DNA of 6,501 nt from Candidatus Omnitrophota bacterium (GTDB lineage: Bacteria; Omnitrophota; Koll11; Zapsychrales; Zapsychraceae): positions 1-6,501 of the forward strand of contig JAGLMJ010000068.1 in assembly GCA_023140095.1 (NCBI GenBank), given 5' to 3'. The position numbers and the translations under genes were made by a program. Positions 1 through 6,337 of the stretch are shown piece by piece. How positions within the stretch are numbered: position 1 is the first letter of the stretch; the number at the start of each line of letters is the position of its first letter. The notes under the pieces were generated by a model. It was given only the letters and a program-made list of their open reading frames with translations, did not search any database and had not been told where the DNA came from.

Positions 1-1140
1 TATCACGGGCCGGTCGTGCATCTGAAGGACGCGTCGCGCAGCGTCGGGGTTTGTCGCAAATTAATGGATGAGGCGTTGAAAGCGGAACTGATCAAAGAAA
101 CCGCTGCGGAATACGATCGCCTGCGCGCCGAACATGAGAACCGGCAGTCGGCCAAGCGTTACGCGACGATCGATGAGGCGCGCGCGAAGGGCATGAAGAC
201 CGACTGGGCGAGCGCTCAAATCGTCAAGCCTTCTTTTTTGGGCGTTAAGGTCTCAAAGGACGTTAGCCTCAAGGATATTACGCCGCGCATCGACTGGTCG
301 CCGTTTTTCATGGCGTGGGAGCTCAAGGGCAAGTATCCCAATATTTTCAAGGACCCGAAGATCGGAGAGGAGGCAAAGAAGTTATTCGACGACGCGCAGG
401 TCATGCTTCAAGAGATCGTCGATCAAAAATTGTTAACAGCTAAGGCGGTTTTAGGATTTTTCCCTGTTAACAGCGTCAGGGATGATATTGAGGTCTATAC
501 GGATGATACGCGGGAAGAAGTAAAAATGATTTTTCATACATTAAGACAGCAAGTTGCGAAATTCGACAGTAAACCTTACTATGCCTTGTCCGACTTTATC
601 GCGCCCCGCGAAACGGGCGTTAAGGATTATTTGGGGGGATTTGCCGTCACGACGGGCGTCGGCCTCACGGAATTGGTCGCACGCTACAAAAGCGAGCACG
701 ATGATTACAAGGGGATCATGGCGACGGCCCTGGCTGACCGTTTAGCGGAGGCCTTTGCCGAGCGGATGCATGAGCTCGTGCGCAAGAAGTTCTGGGGATA
801 CGCGTCCGACGAGAACTTGGACGAAGAGGCGTTCCTTCAATGCCGCTACCGCGGCATCCGGCCCGCTCCGGGGTATCCGGCATGCCCGGACCATACGGAG
901 AAATCATTATTATTTGATTTGTTGGGGGTCGAAAAGAACACGGGTATCACACTAACAGAGAATTATGCCATGATCCCGGCTTCTTCCGTGAGCGGAATTT
1001 ATTTTGCCCATCCGGAATCAAAATATTTCTGGTTAGGGAATATTTGCCGTGACCAGGTCGAGGACTATGCGGCGCGAAAGGGGATGGAGGTTAAGGAAGT
1101 CGAGAAGTGGCTTAGCCCTTATTTAGGATATCAAGTTTAA
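1..1140 (+). CDS. metH: Cobalamin-dependent methionine synthase, C-terminal part (5' end outside window)
   Basis: MetH transfers a methyl group from 5-methyl-tetrahydrofolate to homocysteine through cobalamin in the cytoplasm. The frame is open from base 1, so this is the last 379 residues of a protein that is usually about 1,200 long; the first GTG at base 16 is internal. The first ~50 residues resemble the end of the B12-binding domain (DASRSVGV). The rest is the AdoMet-binding reactivation domain, which restores oxidised cob(II)alamin by reductive methylation. Recognisable blocks are IDWSPFFMAWELKGKYP (Asp at visible residue 98, matching the AdoMet-contacting Asp of the E. coli enzyme), HDDYKGIMATALADRLAEAFAE, RPAPGYPACPDHTEK (from visible residue 287), SVSGIYFAHPESKYF and the ending RDQVEDYAARKGM...WLSPYLGY. 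The similarity to E. coli MetH is read from memory but is extensive and reaches the C-terminus. No terminator hairpin follows the stop directly. metF and a B12-uptake locus lie nearby, which fits the role. Confidence 0.97.
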   Translation, partial: YHGPVVHLKDASRSVGVCRKLMDEALKAELIKETAAEYDRLRAEHENRQSAKRYATIDEARAKGMKTDWASAQIVKPSFLGVKVSKDVSLKDITPRIDWSPFFMAWELKGKYPNIFKDPKIGEEAKKLFDDAQVMLQEIVDQKLLTAKAVLGFFPVNSVRDDIEVYTDDTREEVKMIFHTLRQQVAKFDSKPYYALSDFIAPRETGVKDYLGGFAVTTGVGLTELVARYKSEHDDYKGIMATALADRLAEAFAERMHELVRKKFWGYASDENLDEEAFLQCRYRGIRPAPGYPACPDHTEKSLLFDLLGVEKNTGITLTENYAMIPASSVSGIYFAHPESKYFWLGNICRDQVEDYAARKGMEVKEVEKWLSPYLGYQV

Positions 1141-1173
1141 ATATCGTAAGGGATGGGCGGGATTTGCGACTAA

Positions 1174-1270
1174 TATAGTATTCGCAAAACAAATTCGTTA
1201 GTTTTGAAGGAGGCCTTTTCGTCTAAAGATAAAGTTTGAGAAATTACGGATTTATATTGCGAATACTATA
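1174..1270. repeat. 97-bp inverted-repeat element, MITE-like
   Basis: The arms TATAGTATTCGCAA (1174-1187) and TTGCGAATACTATA (1257-1270) are exact reverse complements over 14 bp. After a 3-nt internal mismatch the pairing resumes between 1191-1198 and 1246-1253, with a single G-T pair among 8. The core of about 47 bp has no coding frame. Both outer ends begin and end in TA, as expected of a small non-autonomous element of the IS630/Tc1-mariner type that duplicates a TA target. That class assignment is inference. The alternative is a long hairpin in the 3' region of the metH transcript, or a structured RNA. Confidence 0.6.
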
Positions 1271-1339
1271 GATGGAAGCGTTCATTGATCTGTAGTAACA
1301 TGTTAACTTGTATGGAGTGATGACAAACAGGATATACTT

Positions 1340-2014
1340 ATGGAACTTCAGGGAAATTTTCTTGATTATTTCATCGTCTTCTGGGCCGGGGTTTTGGTCA
1401 GTTTTACGCCTTGTGTCTATCCGGTGATGCCGTTGACGGCGAGTTTTATCGCCGGGGTCAACACCAAAGGCACGAAGTGGATGGGATTTATTATCTCGTT
1501 GATCTATGTTTTCGGGCTCGCGCTGACCTATTGCGCTTTAGCTGTCCTTGCGGCGCTGACAGGGAAAATGTTCGGGCAGATACAGAACAGTCCCGTTATT
1601 TTCATCTTTATTGCCAATGTTTTCATATTTTTCGGATTAGTGATGTTTGATGTGATCCCGCTTGCGAATTTTGGAGTCAACGTCCAGAACAAGATCAAGA
1701 TCAAGAACGTCTGGACGGTGATATTGTTCGGGATGGCTTCCGGATTGGCGGTCGGGGCATGCACGGCACCGATGCTCGGGGCACTGCTCATGTATGCCGC
1801 GTCAAAACAAAATATTCTCCATGCGGCGAGCCTGATGTTCGTGTTCTCTTACGGTGTCGGCGCGTCGTTAATTCTCGTCGGAACCTTTAGCGGGATTTTG
1901 GGGAATTTACCGAAATCCGGGGTATGGCTTATCCGGGTGAAACAATTCTGCGGCCTGGTCCTTATTATTGCCGCTGAATATTTTTTGATCAAAGCAGGAA
2001 CGTTGCTGCTTTAA
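1340..2014 (+). CDS. CcdA/DsbD-type membrane thiol-disulfide transporter
   Basis: This 224-residue protein is almost entirely hydrophobic, with about six membrane segments (roughly residues 9-40, 50-75, 85-107, 124-153, 160-188 and 196-220). It has the two hallmark cysteines of the cytochrome c biogenesis/DsbD transmembrane family: Cys25 in FTPCVYPVMP and Cys141 in VGACTAPMLG, each in a Pro-containing helix. In this family the pair takes electrons from cytoplasmic thioredoxin and passes them across the membrane to periplasmic thioredoxin-like proteins. The length matches stand-alone CcdA rather than full DsbD, which also has two periplasmic domains. CAGGA at 1328-1332 lies 7 nt before the ATG, and an in-frame stop at 1304-1306 limits any extension. 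It sits 20 bp upstream of a TlpA-like thioredoxin, its probable electron acceptor. The family call is firm; whether its final role is cytochrome c maturation or general reduction is not shown here. Confidence 0.9.
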   Translation: MELQGNFLDYFIVFWAGVLVSFTPCVYPVMPLTASFIAGVNTKGTKWMGFIISLIYVFGLALTYCALAVLAALTGKMFGQIQNSPVIFIFIANVFIFFGLVMFDVIPLANFGVNVQNKIKIKNVWTVILFGMASGLAVGACTAPMLGALLMYAASKQNILHAASLMFVFSYGVGASLILVGTFSGILGNLPKSGVWLIRVKQFCGLVLIIAAEYFLIKAGTLLL

Positions 2015-2034
2015 ATAGATAAAGGAAGATCGTT

Positions 2035-2538
2035 ATGAAAAATATTACTGTCATGGTATTCATTGCTTTAGCGGGGCTGGTTCTCGGTCCGCGTCCGGCT
2101 TCGGCGCAGATTTTCTTTGTGAAAGACCCGAGTATCGGGAGAGAGGCAAAGGAGTTCACGCTCAGATCCCTTAACGGAAGGGAAGCCGGTTTGAGCGAGC
2201 TGCGTGAAGGGAAGAAGGCGATCGTCTTTTTCTGGGCGACATGGTGCCCGCATTGCCGCGAGGCTTTGGCCGAATTAGACGAGAGGAAGGAGCAGGTCAG
2301 GGACCTGGGTATTGAAGTGATCATCATTGATGGGGGGGAAAGCGAAAAAGCCGTCCGCAGATATATTGAGAAAAATAAGATCGGGATGGATGTCTTTCTT
2401 GATGAGACCTCGGAAGTCGCTGATATGTACGGGGTTATCGGGATACCGGTGTTCTATTTTATCGGTGAGGACGGGATCGTTAGAAATGTCCTTAACAGTT
2501 TGCCTCAGGACCTAGAGAACGTTTTCTACGGGGGTTAG
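2035..2538 (+). CDS. Exported TlpA/ResA-like thioredoxin-fold protein
   Basis: This is a 167-residue periplasmic thiol-disulfide oxidoreductase of the AhpC-TSA/TlpA kind. Residues 1-24 form a Sec signal peptide (basic MKN, hydrophobic core, PASA-Q with probable cleavage after Ala24), with no lipobox cysteine. After a strand-rich start (AKEFTLRSLNG, about 38-48) comes the active site FFWATWCPHC, with catalytic Cys71 and Cys74, and the cis-proline at GIPVFYFIG (Pro138). The CPHC dipeptide is not the CGPC of cytoplasmic thioredoxin; it resembles TlpA- and DsbA-like proteins. A strong ribosome site AGGAAG (2023-2028) lies 6 nt before the ATG. It is the second gene of an operon with the CcdA-like protein, which probably keeps Cys71/Cys74 reduced. 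The natural substrate could be apocytochrome c or other periplasmic cysteines; no cytochrome genes lie in the window to decide. Confidence 0.9.
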   Translation: MKNITVMVFIALAGLVLGPRPASAQIFFVKDPSIGREAKEFTLRSLNGREAGLSELREGKKAIVFFWATWCPHCREALAELDERKEQVRDLGIEVIIIDGGESEKAVRRYIEKNKIGMDVFLDETSEVADMYGVIGIPVFYFIGEDGIVRNVLNSLPQDLENVFYGG

Positions 2539-2570
2539 AGGGAAGCGATTATTTGAAGAATTGAATCTTG

Positions 2571-2599
2571 AAGGGCCGGCAGTCTTGCCGGCCTTTTTT
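2571..2599 (+). terminator. Rho-independent terminator of the ccdA-like/tlpA-like operon
   Basis: GGCCGGCA (2574-2581) pairs perfectly with TGCCGGCC (2586-2593) around the loop GTCT. A/T and G-T pairs extend the base of the stem, and a run of six T follows at 2594-2599. It lies about 30 bp after the thioredoxin-like gene stop. Confidence 0.93.
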
Positions 2600-2612
2600 G
2601 TGCATCTGATAG

Positions 2613-2636
2613 ATTCTTGCCACTAGTGGCAAGAAT
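2613..2636. repeat. 24-bp perfect palindrome upstream of pcm
   Basis: The half-site ATTCTTGCCACT (2613-2624) is followed at once by its exact reverse complement (2625-2636), with no spacer. It lies after the terminator and about 107 bp before the pcm start. A perfect 24-bp dyad without a T-run is more like a binding site for a dimeric regulator, or a short repeat, than a second terminator. No binding protein can be named. Confidence 0.75.
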
Positions 2637-2637
2637 G

Positions 2638-2647
2638 TAACTAGTTA
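2638..2647. repeat. 10-bp perfect palindrome TAACTAGTTA
   Basis: This second dyad is separated by one base from the 24-bp palindrome. Both are centred on CTAG within ACTAGT, and the centres are 18 bp apart. The pairing of two similar-centre dyads suggests an operator-like site. A 10-bp palindrome alone could be chance in AT-rich DNA. Confidence 0.4.
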
Positions 2648-2742
2648 TTGTTAACTTCGCGCTATTCGTAGAACCAATTTAACGGTATTTTCTTGTTGTA
2701 ATATCCGGAATAAAGGCGCAGAATAATTCTTAAAAGGGGCCT

Positions 2743-3447
2743 ATGCATAAACGAATTACATTCTTATTCATGATCTTTCTACTGGGGCTAGGCAGAGGTG
2801 CGTTTGCCGAAGCGGAGGATCTTTACGCGCGCAAAAGAGCGCAGATGGTCGATGAACAGATCAAGAGGCGGGGGGTTTCTGACGAGAAGGTTTTAACGGC
2901 CATGCGAAGTGTTAAGCGGCATCTTTTCGTTTCAGCGGTACGCCGTTATGCGGCCTATGGTGACTATCCTCTGGCGATCGGATACAGGCAGACGATCTCT
3001 CAACCCTACATTGTTGCCTACATGACCGAAGCTGCTTTGTTGAGTCCGGGAGATAAGGTTCTTGAGATCGGGACCGGTTCCGGATATCAAGCGGCTATTT
3101 TGGCGGAAATCGTCGAGAAGGTTTACACGGTCGAGATCATGCAACCGCTTGCTGAAGAGGCGCAAAAGAGGCTAAAGGATCTTGGCTATACAAATATTTT
3201 TATCCGGCACGGGGACGGGTACAAGGGTTGGCCGGAAGAAGCCCCTTTTGACGCGATCGTTGTGACCGCCGCGCCGACAGCGATACCAGAGGAGCTCGTC
3301 GGTCAGCTTAAAGTCGGAGGGCGCATGGTGATTCCTGTAGGTTCATTTTATCAGGAGTTGTACCGCATCACAAAGACGGAAGATGGTGTTAAAAAGGAAA
3401 ATCTCCTGCCTGTCCGTTTTGTCCCGATGGTCCATGGCGATGAGTAA
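2743..3447 (+). CDS. pcm: Protein-L-isoaspartate O-methyltransferase with signal peptide
   Basis: The enzyme methylates L-isoaspartyl residues in damaged proteins using AdoMet, the first step of their repair. Family blocks are in order: IGYRQTISQPYIVAYMTE (79-96), the AdoMet-binding motif VLEIGTGSGYQAAIL (106-120), RHGDGYKGWPEEAPFDAIVVTAAPTAIPEEL, GGRMVIPVG and the C-terminal LLPVRFVPMVHGDE. The protein is 234 residues, about 25 longer than E. coli Pcm. The excess is N-terminal: residues 1-22 look like a Sec signal peptide (MHKR, then FLFMIFLLGLG, then GAFA-E). The E. coli start aligns near internal Met35, which has no ribosome site; the chosen ATG has AAGGGG at 2734-2739, though with only 3 nt spacing. 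An exported form is therefore inferred, which is odd for an AdoMet-dependent enzyme. It stands alone between the upstream terminator and convergent metF. Confidence 0.94.
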   Translation: MHKRITFLFMIFLLGLGRGAFAEAEDLYARKRAQMVDEQIKRRGVSDEKVLTAMRSVKRHLFVSAVRRYAAYGDYPLAIGYRQTISQPYIVAYMTEAALLSPGDKVLEIGTGSGYQAAILAEIVEKVYTVEIMQPLAEEAQKRLKDLGYTNIFIRHGDGYKGWPEEAPFDAIVVTAAPTAIPEELVGQLKVGGRMVIPVGSFYQELYRITKTEDGVKKENLLPVRFVPMVHGDE

Positions 3448-3460
3448 GGGTTAAATTTAT

Positions 3461-4336
3461 TTAAATTTGGCGGACTTCTGCTAATATCTTGTCGGTGGGA
3501 TTGACTTTGTTGAGGCAGTAGAAGTGAAGGCCGGGGGCGCCGCTGTCGAGAAGTTCGCGGCATTGACGGACGGCAAATTCGATGCCTGCCGCAAGAGTGG
3601 CTTCTTTATCTTCCTGAATGGGTTCAAAGATTGCTTTGATCTCGTCGGTGACCGTGGTCCCGCAGAGGCCGCAGAATTTCACAAGACTTTGGTAATTGGT
3701 GACCGGAAGGATCCCCGGGATTACGCGGGCACTCACGCCGAGGTCCCTTAACCGGCTGACGTAGTCAAAGTATTCCTGATTATTGAAGAATAATTGGGTC
3801 ATGACAAAGTCGGCGCCGTTATCGATCTTTGTTTTCAGGTATTGGGCATCGAGGTTCTTATCAGGGCAGAGGACGTGGCCCTCGGGGAACCCGGCGACGC
3901 CAATGCTGAAATAATCTTGAAAATGCTCGCGCGCGAAAGCGCAAAGCTCGCTTGAATACTTAAAGTTTTCTTCTCCAGGCTGCCAATCGGGATCATCTAA
4001 AGGAGGGTCGCCGCGCAAGGCCAGGATATTCCTGATATTGCGGGACTTGATGTCTTCCAGGATGCTTTTTATCTCCTCTTTTGTGTGAAGAACGCACGTC
4101 AGGTGGGCTAAACCGATGATCCCGTGCTTTTTCTGGATGTGCTCGACAACATCAAGAGTCTTACCCCGGTTCCCGCCGCCGGCGCCATAGGTACACGAGA
4201 TAAAATCCGGCTTAAGGGCGGCTAATTGCTCGATGGTTGCCAGTAAATTCGCAAATCCCTTGTCCGTTTTGGGAGGGAACAACTCAAATGAATAGGTCTT
4301 ATTCCTGCTGTTGAAGATTTCGTTTATTTTTTCCAT
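3461..4336 (-). CDS. metF: 5,10-methylenetetrahydrofolate reductase
   Basis: This flavoenzyme reduces 5,10-methylene-tetrahydrofolate to 5-methyl-tetrahydrofolate in the cytoplasm, supplying the methyl donor for MetH. The 291-residue length matches the single-domain bacterial enzyme, without the regulatory domain of eukaryotes. Motifs in order: YSFELFPPKT, with Glu18 at the place of the catalytic Glu28 of E. coli MetF; DFISCTYGAGGGNRGKT; HLTCV; NILALRGDPP, with the FAD-binding Asp110; VAGFPEGH; GADFVMTQLFF; RVIPGILPVTNYQSL; and the C-terminal GAPGLHFYCLN. The ATG at 4336-4334 gives a natural N-terminus, but the bases before it (CTACTACTA) contain no Shine-Dalgarno sequence. It converges on pcm with 13 bp between the stops and diverges from the sugar epimerase across 99 bp. 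No folate-linked gene is adjacent, but metH is about 2.3 kb away. Confidence 0.97.
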   Translation of the reverse strand: MEKINEIFNSRNKTYSFELFPPKTDKGFANLLATIEQLAALKPDFISCTYGAGGGNRGKTLDVVEHIQKKHGIIGLAHLTCVLHTKEEIKSILEDIKSRNIRNILALRGDPPLDDPDWQPGEENFKYSSELCAFAREHFQDYFSIGVAGFPEGHVLCPDKNLDAQYLKTKIDNGADFVMTQLFFNNQEYFDYVSRLRDLGVSARVIPGILPVTNYQSLVKFCGLCGTTVTDEIKAIFEPIQEDKEATLAAGIEFAVRQCRELLDSGAPGLHFYCLNKVNPTDKILAEVRQI

Positions 4337-4380
4337 TAGTAGTAGCTATGATTTAGCGGATTTGTTAATATGTTTATGCC

Positions 4381-4424
4381 TTATCATATGGGCTTATTTC
4401 AAACTTATCAAATGGTTTTATCAT
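4381..4424. promoter_or_regulatory. TTATCA repeats in the metF/epimerase divergent gap
   Basis: TTATCATATGG (4381-4391) and TTATCAAATGG (4405-4415) match at 10 of 11 bases, 24 bp apart. A third TTATCAT lies at 4418-4424. TATCAT (4419-4424) also resembles a -10 box for the epimerase and would put the transcript start only a few bases before its ATG. A TTTCAA at 4397-4402, 16 bp upstream, is a poor -35. This could be a regulated promoter; it is AT-rich and unproven. Confidence 0.3.
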
Positions 4425-4435
4425 AAAATTCAATT

Positions 4436-5509
4436 ATGGGCATAGTTCTCATTACAGGTTCGTCAGGATTGATCGGTTCGGAGGCAGCGCGCTATTTTGC
4501 TGGCAAGGGATACAAGATTGTCGGTATTGATAATGATATGCGCGCCTATTTTTTCGGTCCGGAGGCCTCAACGGCATGGAATAAGGAAGTTCTACAGAGG
4601 GAGATCAAGGATTACGTTCATAAGGGCCTGGATATCCGCGATGTCGAGGGCCTCGGGAAGCTGTTTGAAGAATACGGCAGCGATATCAAGATGGTTATTC
4701 ATACGGCCGCGCAGCCGTCGCATGACTGGGCCGCGCGGGAGCCACTGACGGATTTCGGGATCAATGCCAACGGCACGTTAAATCTATTAGAGATGACACG
4801 CGCTTATTGCCCGGAAGCTGTTTTTATTTTTACCAGCACCAACAAAGTTTACGGGGATCTCCCTAATTCTTTACCTCTTGAGGAGCAAGAAACCCGCTGG
4901 GAGCTCCCCCAAAACCATCCATTCTACGACGGCATCGATGAGACCATGAGCATCGACCAGTCCAAGCATTCCCTGTTCGGCGCCTCGAAAGTGGCGGCCG
5001 ATGTCCTCGTCCAGGAATACGGCCGGTACTTCGATATGAAAACGGCCTGTTTTCGCGGAGGATGCCTGACCGGGCCTAATCATTCGGGGGCCGCGCTCCA
5101 TGGATTCTTAGCTTATTTGATGAAATGCTGCGTGACCAGCGAGGAATACACGGTCTTTGGATACAAAGGCAAGCAGGTGCGGGATAATATCCATAGCTTT
5201 GACCTGATCACGGCCTTTGATTCTTTCTTTAAGAACCCGCGCAGCGCCGAGGTGTACAATATGGGCGGCGGCCGGCAGAATAGTTGTTCGATGTTAGAGG
5301 CGATTGATGCGTGCGAGAAAATATCGGGTAAAAAAATAAACCAGATCTATTCTGATACGAACCGCAGCGGCGACCATATCTGGTACATCAGTCATTTAGG
5401 GAAGTTCCAGTCCCATTATCCTGGCTGGGAACAGAAGTACGGCCTGGAGGATACGCTCAAACAGATCTACGAAAACAATATCGAGCGCTGGCAAGAAAAA
5501 TTAAGTTGA
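4436..5509 (+). CDS. NAD-dependent epimerase/dehydratase, CDP-paratose (tyvelose) 2-epimerase-like
   Basis: This 357-residue extended short-chain dehydrogenase begins with the nucleotide-binding loop GSSGLIG (Gly8, Gly11, Gly14) and the acidic turn GIDND. Family blocks include [42 protein letters not shown] (133-141), [55 protein letters not shown] and [23 protein letters not shown] and GKQVRD are shared with Tyv, the CDP-paratose 2-epimerase, so a nucleotide-sugar epimerase acting in envelope polysaccharide synthesis is likely. The usual catalytic YxxxK reads FxxxK here (Phe181, Lys185). I recall this Phe in related unstudied proteins, so it may be a subfamily trait rather than damage. There is no Shine-Dalgarno before the ATG (CAATT), so it may be leaderless or weakly translated. 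The true sugar substrate cannot be read from the sequence, and no other polysaccharide gene is present. Confidence 0.85.
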   Translation: MGIVLITGSSGLIGSEAARYFAGKGYKIVGIDNDMRAYFFGPEASTAWNKEVLQREIKDYVHKGLDIRDVEGLGKLFEEYGSDIKMVIHTAAQPSHDWAAREPLTDFGINANGTLNLLEMTRAYCPEAVFIFTSTNKVYGDLPNSLPLEEQETRWELPQNHPFYDGIDETMSIDQSKHSLFGASKVAADVLVQEYGRYFDMKTACFRGGCLTGPNHSGAALHGFLAYLMKCCVTSEEYTVFGYKGKQVRDNIHSFDLITAFDSFFKNPRSAEVYNMGGGRQNSCSMLEAIDACEKISGKKINQIYSDTNRSGDHIWYISHLGKFQSHYPGWEQKYGLEDTLKQIYENNIERWQEKLS

Positions 5510-5527
5510 ACATGATTTTTTAAGCAC

Positions 5528-5556
5528 TTGACTTTTTAAAAAGACTGAGGTATTGT
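5528..5556 (+). promoter_or_regulatory. Sigma-70-type promoter for the DUF6580-like gene
   Basis: TTGACT (5528-5533) is a 5-of-6 match to the -35 consensus. A 17-bp spacer follows, then TATTGT (5551-5556), a 4-of-6 match to the -10. The start point would be near 5563, just before the AGGAGG ribosome site at 5568-5573. This may be the main promoter for both the membrane protein and the riboswitch-controlled gene downstream, because no clear promoter is seen between them. Confidence 0.6.
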
Positions 5557-5578
5557 AATTCAAAAAAAGGAGGACGTT

Positions 5579-6079
5579 ATGTTAGCTGCTTGTATTTTAG
5601 TTCTTGGAATTCTTTCCAGGCTCGTTGTGCACTCTTGGAATTTCACCCCGGTAATCGCGCTGGCCTTGTTCGGCGGTGTTTATCTGAAGAAAAAACAGGC
5701 AATTATCTTGCCATTGGTTTTATTTGCTGTGACGGATATGATTCTCGGGTTTCATCAGGTGATGTTTTTCACATGGGGCAGTGTTGTCCTGATCTCGGCG
5801 ATGGGCCTCTGGGTTCAAAGAAATAAGAATCTTAAAACGGTTTTAGGCGGCGGTCTGGCCTCGGCCGTTCTCTTTTTTGTTGTCACGAATTTTGGTGTTT
5901 GGCTGGTCTCAGGGATGTATCCGCTGACCTTGGCCGGTTTATCGGAATGCTTTACTCTAGCGGTCCCGTTTTTCAGAGGAACGCTTTTAGGCACGTTTGT
6001 TTATGGTTTTGTTTTGTTTGGTGTTTATGAGATTATTGCCGCGCGCATCAAGAGCGCAAAACTTAGCCACGTTCTTTAA
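5579..6079 (+). CDS. Small integral membrane protein, DUF6580-like putative transporter
   Basis: This 166-residue protein is nearly all hydrophobic, with about five or six membrane segments (2-17, 24-36, 41-57, 61-79, 88-112, 127-155). From memory it fits the DUF6580 'putative transport protein' family: R14...H18-SWNFTPV (19-25), ALFGG (29-33), TDMILGFH (52-59), TNFGVWL (103-109) and the block YPLTLAGLSECF...PFFRGTLLGTFVYG (114-143). Small multi-spanning proteins of this size recall substrate-binding subunits of ECF transporters, but no ECF ATPase or partner is in the window and the substrate is unknown. AGGAGG sits 5 nt before the ATG, the best ribosome site in the window. The stop is 12 bp before the P1 stem of a cobalamin riboswitch, which hints at B12 or a related compound. 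That link is positional only, since the riboswitch lies downstream and cannot control this gene by its terminator. Confidence 0.75.
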   Translation: MLAACILVLGILSRLVVHSWNFTPVIALALFGGVYLKKKQAIILPLVLFAVTDMILGFHQVMFFTWGSVVLISAMGLWVQRNKNLKTVLGGGLASAVLFFVVTNFGVWLVSGMYPLTLAGLSECFTLAVPFFRGTLLGTFVYGFVLFGVYEIIAARIKSAKLSHVL

Positions 6080-6091
6080 GAAACACTTTTT

Positions 6092-6221
6092 CTATGTCGG
6101 TTCTCGACGGAATTGTCGAGATTAAATGGGAATCCGGTTTGACTCCGGAGTGGTCCCGCCACTGTGATTGTAAACGTTACAAAGGTTAACGGTTACATAA
6201 GTCAGAAAACGGCCGGTGTAG
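6092..6221 (+). promoter_or_regulatory. Cobalamin (B12) riboswitch aptamer
   Basis: Conserved cobalamin-riboswitch elements appear in the right order: ATGGGAATCCGGT (6126-6138), a CCGG/CCGG stem (6134-6137 with 6145-6148), CCCGCCACTGT (6155-6165) and the B12-box-like AAGTCAGAAAAC (6199-6210). The closing P1 stem is visible: CTATGTCGG (6092-6100) pairs along its full 9 bases with CCGGTGTAG (6213-6221), counting three G-U pairs. A 7-bp hairpin lies at 6102-6108/6115-6121. The B12 box departs from the usual GCCAGGAGACC form in several bases. The hairpin GTC-GCGCGA-GAC just downstream (6235-6246) is a candidate for the L13 kissing-loop partner. It controls the BtuB-like receptor, presumably switching it off when B12 is plentiful. 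Confidence 0.92.
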
Positions 6222-6284
6222 TTTTTCAATGTTTGTCGCGCGAGACGGCAGGATTGAGCATATATTTAGGAATGAATAACGGGT

Positions 6285-6327
6285 AAACTCCTAACTGAAA
6301 TCTTTCGGTTAGGAGTTTTCTTATTTT
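6285..6327 (+). terminator. Rho-independent terminator, riboswitch expression platform
   Basis: AAACTCCTAAC (6285-6295) pairs with GTTAGGAGTTT (6308-6318) over 11 bp, and the stem can extend inward through TGAAA/TTTCG. T-rich sequence follows to 6327. The hairpin ends just before the ribosome site of the receptor gene. TTAGGA at 6266-6271 can pair with TCCTAA (6289-6294) in the 5' arm, giving an alternative antiterminator fold. This is the arrangement expected of a B12-responsive transcription switch. Confidence 0.9.
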
Positions 6328-6337
6328 AGGGGGAAAA

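Noticed and set aside
16..1140. Reading metH as starting at the GTG at base 16
   Set aside because: The same frame is open to base 1 and encodes homologous sequence there (YHGPVV), so the GTG is an internal valine and the gene is cut by the window edge.
1296..1305. TAACATGTTA palindrome upstream of the CcdA-like gene
   Set aside because: It is a 10-bp dyad in AT-rich DNA with no second copy or well-placed promoter boxes, so chance is a sufficient explanation.
1989..2327. Minus-strand frame of 112 codons over the thioredoxin-like gene
   Set aside because: It is antisense to a gene with signal peptide, CPHC site and cis-proline. The hydrophobic-looking end is the complement of the signal peptide region.
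3524..3751. Plus-strand frame of 75 codons within metF
   Set aside because: It lies wholly inside metF, whose motifs are certain, and its translation shows no known features; it is a shadow frame.
5532..5543. CTTTTTAAAAAG dyad as a terminator for the epimerase gene
   Set aside because: The stem is A/T only apart from its end pair, has no T-run after it, and coincides with the spacer of the promoter for the next gene.
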